Below are positions 57,446 through 64,000 of a stretch of DNA of 64,000 bases, in pieces. Location: the NCBI GenBank assembly GCA_022448605.1, contig JAKVCM010000001.1:56995-120994 (forward strand), in the 5' to 3' direction. The translations under genes were made by a program, and so were the position numbers. The notes beneath the pieces were generated by a model. It was given only the letters and a program-made list of their open reading frames with translations, was not told the origin of the DNA and made no database searches. The DNA is from Puniceicoccaceae bacterium. GTDB taxonomy: Bacteria; Verrucomicrobiota; Verrucomicrobiia; Opitutales; Coraliomargaritaceae. Positions within the stretch are counted from its first letter, which is position 1. Each line of letters starts with the position of its first letter.

Positions 57446-60406
57446 ATGCCAAATACATTAGCCGATCAGCGTGAGCACGCACGCCACTACATACCTGCCA
57501 GCGAGACTGATATCCGCGCTATGCTAGGCGTCGTCGGCAAGGAGCGCCTTGACGATCTTTTTGACCACATCCCGGAAGATGTGCGCTTTGCAGAAGCCGC
57601 CAACTTACCAGAAGAGCTTAATTACGATGAACTTAAAGCGAAACTTACCGAGATCGCATCGAATAACCGTATAGGCACTAGCTTTCTAGGTGATGGCGTG
57701 CCTGACTTCGTCCCCTCGCCTGTGGTGGGACCGATCTGCGACATTCGCAACCTGACTACGGCCTACACACCCTATCAGCCGGAGCTAAGCCAGGGCACTC
57801 TCCTCGCACACTGGATCTATCAATGCTCAATGGCGCGCCTGACTGGATTCGAGGCGGTCAATGCCTCGCTTTACGATCGCTCCACATCAATCTACGAAGG
57901 TATTTGTGCTGCACTCCGCATGTGCCGTGGCAAAAGCGCAGCCATCATTGCCGAAACACTCTATCCAGGCGACCTTGAAGTGCTCGTGACCCTCGCTATA
58001 GGCACCGAAATCGAACTGATCCACGTGCCTGCAGATGCCGAGACGGGCTTAATCGATCGCAAAGCACTTGAAGCGATCGCCAACGAAACCGCTGACAGAC
58101 TCGCTGCAATCGTCTTCCCTCAGGTCAACACCTTTGGCCTAATTGAAGACGTTGACTCACTAGCCGACTTTGCGGCCGAACGTGAACTCAAAGCCATTGC
58201 TGTGATTGACCCCCTACTTTTAGCGCCCGGTGGGCTCAAAGCCCCCTGCGACTTTGGAGAGAATGGTGCCGACATCATCGTAGGCGAAGCCCACCACCTT
58301 GCGCTCGCGCCCAATTTCGGTGGCCCCGGCCTCGGCCTTTTTGGTGTTCGTTTCAGCAGTAAAGATCGTAACGGTGTGCGCACGGCACCAGGCCGATTCA
58401 TAGGGAAAGCAAAAGATAGCTCGGGCCGCGAGTGCCGTGTCGGCGTGCTTTCGACTCGCGAGCAGCATATCCGTAAAGACAAGGCCACTTCAAACATCTG
58501 TTCCAACCAAGCCTTTATCGCCACCCTAGTCGGCGCGGCGCTCCTTCATCGCGGAGACGAAGGCATAGGGCAAATCTTGCTCAAGCTTCGTAAGAAATTA
58601 GAGTCCGCTGTCGCGCAATTGACCCGCTTCGAAGGCGTCGAGCTGGCATTTCCTAACTCGGTAAGTTATCATGAAGTGACTTTTGCCCTCTCGAAGCCTA
58701 CCAAGACAGTCATCGGCGCTGCTAGAGAATCAGGCGTCCTCGCAGGTGTCGATGCATCTAAACGCATTGCAGGCGGGCGTCAGCTATTAAAACTCTCTTT
58801 TTCTAATCGCGATCAGCCGCTCGATGACCTCTTGGCTGCTTTTGAATCGGTCTTCGGCAGCCCACATAACGACCCGCAATCAATCCCTAGGCTTTCCGCA
58901 ACACAGAGACGCCAAGTCGCCCCTGGTCTACCGAGCTACAGCGCCGAAGAAGTCATTGCCTACTATAAAAAACTAGGCCACTTGAACGTCAGTCCCGACG
59001 ACGGTTGTTATCCCTTGGGCTCCTGCACGATGAAATATAATCCGAAGGTCAATGACTGGGCGGCAGGCCTGCCCGGTTTTACGGATCTTCACCCGCAAGC
59101 CCCAGTCGAAGATTCACAGGGCTGTCTCATGTTGCTTCACGAGATTCAAGAATGGTTCAAGGGCATCACCGGCTTACCTGGAGTCACCACCCAACCGCTC
59201 GCTGGGGCACAGGGAGAGCTCGTCGGCCTCAAGCTCTTCCAAGCGTACCACCGCAACAAGTGCGAAACCCGTGACATTATTCTAATCCCACGCTCAGCGC
59301 ATGGCACTAACTTTGCCACGGCTACCATGGCTGGATTCTGCGGCAAACAGGGTAAGATCGTCTATCTCGAAGCCGATAACGAGGGCCGCGTCTTAAACGA
59401 AGACCTCGACTTGCGCATTGAAGAATACGGCGAGCGCATTGCTGGCGTTATGATCACTAACCCCAACACCTCGGGTATATTCGAGAGCTCTTTTAAACAA
59501 ATCGCCGAAAAGATACATGCCCTCGGCGGCCTCGTTTACATGGACGGTGCTAATATGAATGCCATCGCTGGATGGATCGACCTCAATGCGCTCGGCGTCG
59601 ATGCGGTACATAATAATCTACACAAGACCTGGACAATACCCCATGGCGGAGGTGGCCCTGGCGATGCTATCGTAGCCGTTAGTGAAAAACTAATCCCTTT
59701 TCTTCCTGGTTATCAAATCGAGTTTGACGGCGAGTGCTACACTCCCGTTAAACCCGAAAAAAGCATCGGCTCTTTTCATCGCCACTGGGGTAACTTTGCA
59801 CATAAGGTGCGCTGTTACGCCTATTTGCTCCGCCTCGGCCGCGAGGGCGTGCGCCGCATGTCGTCCATTGCCGTGCTCAGCGCCCGCTACCTTCACGAGC
59901 AGCTGCGCGAAGACTACGCCACGCTGCCCATAGGCTCCGACGCCGAACCGCGCATGCACGAGTTTATTCTTACCTTAAAAACCGAAGACTTCGCCGCCCT
60001 CGAAAGTGTCGGTTTGCGCAAGACCGACGCCGCACCACGAATCGGCAAGCTCTTTCTCGACTTCGGTTTTCACGCGCCGACCGTTGCTTGGCCAGAGCCA
60101 CTCGGCCTCATGATTGAACCGACCGAAAGCTATAGTAAAGCCGAACTAGACCGTTTTGCCGAAGCCGTCAAAGCGATCCTTCGGCTAATTAAAGAGCACC
60201 CGCAAGCCCTTATCAGTGCGCCTCACTTTACCTGCATCGACCGAGTTGAAGAAGTAGAAGCGAACCGCGATGTGTGCCTTTCTGAATCGCTGAAAACCTT
60301 ACCCCCACTCAACGTAGCCCGCATACACTCCAGCGAACTGGCAAAAATGGCAGTTAGCGAGATCTATACAAAGATCGTTGAGGTCATTAAATTACCTGTC
60401 GCTTAA
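57446..60406 (+). CDS. gcvP: Glycine dehydrogenase (P protein), fused PA/PB type
   Basis: A 986-residue protein from ATG 57446; the longer reading to 57416 adds 10 residues. Residues about 1-470 match the PA (subunit 1) type: HYIPASETDIRAMLGVVG, TAYTPYQPELSQGTLLA, EAVNASLYDRST. About 505-986 match PB (subunit 2): KLGHLNVSPDDGCYPLGS, GITGLPGVTTQPLAGAQGE and the PLP lysine in NLHKTWTIPHGGGGPG (about K728). It is thus one chain carrying both halves of a two-subunit enzyme. Decarboxylates glycine on lipoyl-GcvH. No gcvH is within the window. Confidence 0.93.
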   Translation: MPNTLADQREHARHYIPASETDIRAMLGVVGKERLDDLFDHIPEDVRFAEAANLPEELNYDELKAKLTEIASNNRIGTSFLGDGVPDFVPSPVVGPICDIRNLTTAYTPYQPELSQGTLLAHWIYQCSMARLTGFEAVNASLYDRSTSIYEGICAALRMCRGKSAAIIAETLYPGDLEVLVTLAIGTEIELIHVPADAETGLIDRKALEAIANETADRLAAIVFPQVNTFGLIEDVDSLADFAAERELKAIAVIDPLLLAPGGLKAPCDFGENGADIIVGEAHHLALAPNFGGPGLGLFGVRFSSKDRNGVRTAPGRFIGKAKDSSGRECRVGVLSTREQHIRKDKATSNICSNQAFIATLVGAALLHRGDEGIGQILLKLRKKLESAVAQLTRFEGVELAFPNSVSYHEVTFALSKPTKTVIGAARESGVLAGVDASKRIAGGRQLLKLSFSNRDQPLDDLLAAFESVFGSPHNDPQSIPRLSATQRRQVAPGLPSYSAEEVIAYYKKLGHLNVSPDDGCYPLGSCTMKYNPKVNDWAAGLPGFTDLHPQAPVEDSQGCLMLLHEIQEWFKGITGLPGVTTQPLAGAQGELVGLKLFQAYHRNKCETRDIILIPRSAHGTNFATATMAGFCGKQGKIVYLEADNEGRVLNEDLDLRIEEYGERIAGVMITNPNTSGIFESSFKQIAEKIHALGGLVYMDGANMNAIAGWIDLNALGVDAVHNNLHKTWTIPHGGGGPGDAIVAVSEKLIPFLPGYQIEFDGECYTPVKPEKSIGSFHRHWGNFAHKVRCYAYLLRLGREGVRRMSSIAVLSARYLHEQLREDYATLPIGSDAEPRMHEFILTLKTEDFAALESVGLRKTDAAPRIGKLFLDFGFHAPTVAWPEPLGLMIEPTESYSKAELDRFAEAVKAILRLIKEHPQALISAPHFTCIDRVEEVEANRDVCLSESLKTLPPLNVARIHSSELAKMAVSEIYTKIVEVIKLPVA

Positions 60407-60445
60407 AGACTCGCCCTCGCTGAAGTACGGGCTTTGCTTTAAGGC

Positions 60446-61069
60446 ATGGGATCCGAAATCATTTTTATCGTTGCTTTGATCATCGCTGTGGTAGCGATCT
60501 ATTGGATCGTCTTAAAAAGCTCGGCTGAAAAAATCGCTACCCAGTATCAGCTTCTGGCTGAACGCTTTGGACTAGAGCTCAACCAGTCAACAGTAAAAAT
60601 GAGAGGTTTTATCCGTTCCGAACCTTCGGTCTTCGGAACTTATCGAGGTCGAGAGATGTCTATTTCAGTCCCAGGAAAGGGTCTACAAAATACCCGCCAA
60701 ATAGAGAGTGTACTCAAGCTAGAGCTCAAAAGCAGCCAACTGAGTGCTCAACTAACCGCTGCTGGCCCAATGGGGGGACTACGTCAGCGCGATAGCGGCG
60801 GCCAAGCTCGCTGGAAGAGCGGCGACGAGCGATTTGATCACAAGGTCGACGTTCGTACTGATCAAGGCGGGGCGCTCGCCGCAATACTTACTGAAGAGCG
60901 CCGCAAATGGCTCACAGATACTTTGAAAAAGTCTAAAGCGACACTCTACTTAGGCGGTGGTAATCTAGCCTATGCCAGACTAGGCCTGATCGCGAATGAA
61001 GCCATTCGAAAAGATTTTGAAGCAGCTGCTGAATTTTTATGTGATTTAGCTGAATCGATAGAGGCCTAA
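60446..61069 (+). CDS. Hypothetical single-helix membrane-anchored protein
   Basis: A 207-residue protein with a transmembrane helix (about residues 5-22), then a soluble part with a FGTYRGREMSISVPGKG segment. No family recognised with certainty. 39 bases after gcvP, same strand, so possibly cotranscribed, but unrelated in obvious function. Confidence 0.5.
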   Translation: MGSEIIFIVALIIAVVAIYWIVLKSSAEKIATQYQLLAERFGLELNQSTVKMRGFIRSEPSVFGTYRGREMSISVPGKGLQNTRQIESVLKLELKSSQLSAQLTAAGPMGGLRQRDSGGQARWKSGDERFDHKVDVRTDQGGALAAILTEERRKWLTDTLKKSKATLYLGGGNLAYARLGLIANEAIRKDFEAAAEFLCDLAESIEA

Positions 61070-61148
61070 ATCACCCTAACAATTATTGAACCGCTCATCT
61101 ATTCAATATAAGTTAGGCGACTAGTAGCATGACTTTGAAGTCAAATGC

Positions 61149-62180
61149 CTATTCGGCTGGCTCGCTTATAGCTATATTATCTTCTGATTCCGCTGTAATG
61201 ATAGGCTCCTTCTCTGGGCGAGGCAGTGTCTTAACGGAGAGTTTGAGTCGTTCTTCGCCCCGATAAACTTCTACAGGGGTAAATTGATTTGCCCTCGTGA
61301 AAAAGAAAGCTCCAGGCACGTCGAAGACGTCCTCAATCGAGCGTCCCGCAATCGAAGTAAGTCGGTCGTCTTTTTTTAGGCCCGCCTGCGCAGCTGGAGC
61401 ATCTGCAAGCACATTCGAAATGTAGACTCCATTACTATCGTCCGCATGTAGCTTGGTTGCCACCTCAAACCCCATCCATCCGTGAATAATATGGCCGGAA
61501 AACATAAGGTCGTCGCGTACGCGCACAAGCGCATCGACTGGTAGTGAGAAAGAGCCTTTTAGCTCGGCGATTGAGGCAACTGACATGCCAATAAAGCGAC
61601 CATTCAAATCAAGTATTGGGCAACCTCCCTGTCCTCCATCGACAGGAATCGAAGTTCGTATATAGCTAGTTGGAAAAACTTTATTCCCAAATTTTTTCTC
61701 CACACCCGTGAAAAGACCCATCACTGGCGTAGGCTCGAAATCAAGCGGCGTCGTAATCGCGATCGCGATCGAACCCACCGGGGGCGATGCCTGCGCCGCA
61801 TCAAGCTTAATAATCGAAAATTCTTTCGGCGGCTCCAATACTTGAAGCACCGAGACATTTGTCAGTCGATCATGACCAACAGACTCAGTCGCATATGACT
61901 TCCCCTCGTGCTCGATCCAGACTCGGTCTGCTCCAGCCGCACGACTCGCACTCACCAGGACGTGGCCTTCTTTGCTAATAAAAAACCCCGTACCGACTCG
62001 CAACATGACTTGTTGCTTCCCGTCTACCTCGTCACCTGCATATGCCGCCTTAACTCTAACGATCGCCCCCTTATTTTGCTCGTAGACCTCGAGGAGTCGC
62101 TCCTGTAAAGCCAGCGCATCGGAACCATAAGCCGAGGCTACAATAGCAAAAAAGGTAATCCAAACAAAACAGATGCGCAT
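61149..62180 (-). CDS. HtrA-fold protein with PDZ domain and no catalytic triad (pseudoprotease)
   Basis: A 343-residue periplasmic protein: signal peptide (about 1-19), trypsin-like HtrA fold (about 35-225) and a PDZ domain (about 235-320). The HtrA positions for His, Asp and Ser read Ser79 (VLVSASRAAGAD), Asn108 (DRLTNVSVL) and Gly185 (VDGGQGGCPIL), so all three triad residues are replaced while the surrounding fold motifs (GTGFFISKEG, FIGMSVAS, HGWMGFEV) persist. It should therefore bind but not cut. Last gene of an operon with an ECF sigma factor and a likely anti-sigma protein, so it may be a sensor or chaperone of envelope stress. Confidence 0.85.
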   Translation of the reverse strand: MRICFVWITFFAIVASAYGSDALALQERLLEVYEQNKGAIVRVKAAYAGDEVDGKQQVMLRVGTGFFISKEGHVLVSASRAAGADRVWIEHEGKSYATESVGHDRLTNVSVLQVLEPPKEFSIIKLDAAQASPPVGSIAIAITTPLDFEPTPVMGLFTGVEKKFGNKVFPTSYIRTSIPVDGGQGGCPILDLNGRFIGMSVASIAELKGSFSLPVDALVRVRDDLMFSGHIIHGWMGFEVATKLHADDSNGVYISNVLADAPAAQAGLKKDDRLTSIAGRSIEDVFDVPGAFFFTRANQFTPVEVYRGEERLKLSVKTLPRPEKEPIITAESEDNIAISEPAE

Positions 62181-62214
62181 CGCAGTTGTTACAACTATCA
62201 GGAAAGTTTGCCGT

Positions 62215-62772
62215 CTAGTAAACTAAAGTAATCGCCAGACCTGTGCCGGCGAGTGATACTGAATCCATCGCGTAAACGTCGCGGTCGTATGATGCAAGTT
62301 CGAAGCTGTCGGGGGAATACTCATTCGCGTAGCCAGAATCTGTGATCGAACCTGAGATCGCATCAATCTGGTAATCGGGAATGAGATTAGAGTCTAAATC
62401 TGAAATAGCAGCAGCAACTGAAGGCGCAGAATTAACAAGGTCTAATGCATTTTTTTGGAGAGCTAAATACGCTGCATTTGCTGCATTTGCTCCATTTGCT
62501 CGTGCCGAATCGACTAGAGCAGGTCGCATGACCATCAAAGCAAGAAATACGGCGGCGGCACCGACCGCGGCAGTCTGTGCAATACGCCCAGAAACGCCAC
62601 GAAGCACTTGCGCGTACCAAGGGTCCTTCTTAACCAGAGTTTGCAGCATACGCTGGTGCAACTCACGATCAAATGTGTTCCAAAAAACCTCGCGAGGGCG
62701 CTCTGCACGCTTAAGGCGAAGCAAATCTTCGACTTTCACTTCTTTTTCATGGGAGTTGTTTGTATCTGCCAT
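62215..62772 (-). CDS. Likely membrane anti-sigma protein
   Basis: A 185-residue protein with a helical cytoplasmic head of 65 residues (EDLLRLKRAERPREVFWNTF), one transmembrane helix (about 66-84) and an extracytoplasmic Ala/Asn/Asp/Ser-rich tail. Sits between an ECF sigma gene (34 bases) and the HtrA-like gene (34 bases). No zinc anti-sigma motif (HxxxCxxC) is visible, so the anti-sigma role rests on position and topology. Its mid region carries three 9-base DNA repeats (62471-62497). Confidence 0.55.
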   Translation of the reverse strand: MADTNNSHEKEVKVEDLLRLKRAERPREVFWNTFDRELHQRMLQTLVKKDPWYAQVLRGVSGRIAQTAAVGAAAVFLALMVMRPALVDSARANGANAANAAYLALQKNALDLVNSAPSVAAAISDLDSNLIPDYQIDAISGSITDSGYANEYSPDSFELASYDRDVYAMDSVSLAGTGLAITLVY

Positions 62773-62806
62773 ATACTGTGCTGGTAAGTAAGGAACCGAA
62801 CGTTAA

Positions 62807-63439
62807 TTAAGTGATGTAGTCTTGTAGGTAAGACTGGAGTTGTTGCTTGGCGTAGTGGAGACGAGAGCGAACTGTCCCAATGGAAGTTTTGGTAATTTCC
62901 GCGATCTGAGCGTGCTCTAAAGCTTCAATTTCATGTAAAATAACAACAGTTCTATGCCTAAGAGACAATTTTTGGAGTGCATCGTTCAATTTTTCCTGTA
63001 ATTCGCTGACTAATGCACCCTTTTCCGAGCGATTCTTGGCGGTCAAACGCTCAAATATCTCAGAATTCGACACTTCTTCATCAATCTTTTCGTAGCTGAT
63101 GAAGCGACGGCGATTGCGCTTCTTGAGAAAAGTCATCGTATGGTTGATCGCGATGCGGTAGATCCACGTAAAGAACGAGGACTTACCTCTAAACCGTGCG
63201 ATTGCTTGAAAAGCTTTGATAAAAGTTTCTTGGGTGAGGTCTGAAGCATCCTCACGGTTACTAGTCATATTATAAATGACCGAAAATATGTGCTCGCGAT
63301 ACTTCTGGACTAACTGGTCAAAAGCACCCACATTACCGGCTTGCACTTTCCGGACGACTGCCCAGTCAAGATCGCGATCAGTGAGAATTTTCTCCTGCGC
63401 AGGAAAGATCGTTTTGGTGACTGAACCTGAGTTTGCCAT
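62807..63439 (-). CDS. ECF RNA polymerase sigma factor, RpoE-like
   Basis: A 210-residue sigma factor from ATG 63439; the reading to 63478 adds 13 residues. Region 2: HIFSVIYNMTSNREDASDLT then QETFIKAFQ and FRGKSSFFTWIYRIAINHTM; region 4: ALQKLSLRHRTVVILHEIEA and IGTVRSRLHYAKQQLQ helix-turn-helix. First gene of the three-gene operon with the anti-sigma candidate and HtrA-like protein, the rpoE-rseA-like plan in which the sigma is released by envelope stress. Confidence 0.93.
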   Translation of the reverse strand: MANSGSVTKTIFPAQEKILTDRDLDWAVVRKVQAGNVGAFDQLVQKYREHIFSVIYNMTSNREDASDLTQETFIKAFQAIARFRGKSSFFTWIYRIAINHTMTFLKKRNRRRFISYEKIDEEVSNSEIFERLTAKNRSEKGALVSELQEKLNDALQKLSLRHRTVVILHEIEALEHAQIAEITKTSIGTVRSRLHYAKQQLQSYLQDYIT

Positions 63440-63546
63440 TTTAAGTCTATATTCAAAGAGATTAGTTAGAAAAAGCAAAGCCTATTCCATTCTCAGTTCG
63501 AACGCAAAATTGTTCTTTTAAGTCAGTGAAAGATTAATTCACAGGC

Positions 63547-63582
63547 GAAAAAGACCCGCCACTTCTTTCGAAATGACGGGTC
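63547..63582 (-). terminator. rRNA operon terminator
   Basis: Nine-bp stem (63553-63561 with 63574-63582, one G-T pair) with a 12-base loop, and an A-run at 63548-63552 that becomes a U-tract on the minus strand. It follows the 5S rRNA gene by about six bases, so it ends the rRNA operon. Confidence 0.85.
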
Positions 63583-63587
63583 ATAAG

Positions 63588-63703
63588 ACTGGCGATAACC
63601 TACTCTCGCACCCCAGCGTGGGGGCACTACCATCGGCGGTTGAGGGCTTAACGAGCGTGTTCGAGATGGGGACGTGTGTTTCCCCTCACCTATACTCACC
63701 AGA
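63588..63703 (-). rRNA. rrf: 5S ribosomal RNA
   Basis: The minus strand reads a 5S rRNA of about 116 bases: an outer stem with CTGGTGAGTAT at one end and ATCGCCAGTC at the other, with conserved CCGATGGTAGTGCC and AGCCCTCAACCGCC-like internal segments. Ends are estimated to within a few bases. Confidence 0.92.
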
Positions 63704-63849
63704 TTGGTTACGCCTTAGGACACTATACGGTTATCGCGCGCACAGGCCATCGTAGGCAGAAATTATTACAGTCATCGTCATAACGCATGGAGATACATTA
63801 TAATCTACGCGCTTAGTAAAAATACTCATTTTAAATGAGAAACATAGCA

Positions 63850-64000
<151 letters not shown>

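Noticed and set aside
63704..63849. tRNA gene between 5S and 23S rRNA
   Set aside because: No cloverleaf or T-loop sequence seen in this spacer.

Overview
The window reads as bacterial chromosome from a Verrucomicrobiota species, most likely Opitutae/Puniceicoccales (an inference). Supporting signs are a pilus-like gene set ordered like Akkermansia Amuc_1099-1102, PEP-CTERM surface proteins, a TIGR02597-like protein, a pseudopilin with a C-terminal H-x-DG type end, a zwf-opcA pair and ECF sigma signalling. Coding density is high and no gene-free stretch exceeds about 290 bases. I see no phage, insertion sequence, CRISPR array or tRNA gene.

Layout. 1-4.2 kb: inner-membrane part of a type IV pilus-like machine, minus strand. 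4.4-13.9 kb: housekeeping genes (Nudix, recF, cysteine desulfurase, LysM lipoprotein, peroxiredoxin, yraN-zwf-opcA), then a tightly coupled FAD oxidoreductase/methyltransferase pair that looks like a two-gene replacement for MnmC in tRNA wobble-uridine modification. 13.9-15.7 kb: two surface/exported proteins with a helically phased triple repeat between them. 15.9-19.5 kb: a NfeD-NfeD-FloA membrane-microdomain operon. 19.6-27.8 kb: sugar epimerase, TrkA-TrkH potassium uptake, Smr protein, secreted metzincin-like protease and RmuC. 28.0-31.7 kb: two choice-of-anchor-M-like surface proteins and a pseudopilin beside a Fur/Zur-type regulator and a MerC-like membrane protein, a candidate metal-responsive surface module. 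31.8-46 kb: TruA, TauE-like permease, RuvC, SDR enzyme, O-antigen-ligase-like protein, RecD2, AMP-forming ligase, Obg, DsbD, SOUL protein and a glycosyltransferase. 46-57 kb: rhomboid, tail-specific protease, CarA, ArsR regulator, KamA, DUF481 protein, a short RNase Y, a membrane protein and Gmk. 57-61 kb: divergent gcvT and a fused gcvP, without gcvH. 61-63.5 kb: ECF sigma factor, likely anti-sigma protein and an HtrA-fold protein that has lost all three catalytic residues. The right edge carries the 5S and the 3' end of the 23S rRNA, minus strand.

The most unusual items are the pseudo-HtrA in the sigma operon, the split-MnmC pair, the possible metal-responsive surface module, and the fused PA/PB glycine decarboxylase. 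All assignments come from reading motifs; no database search was run.
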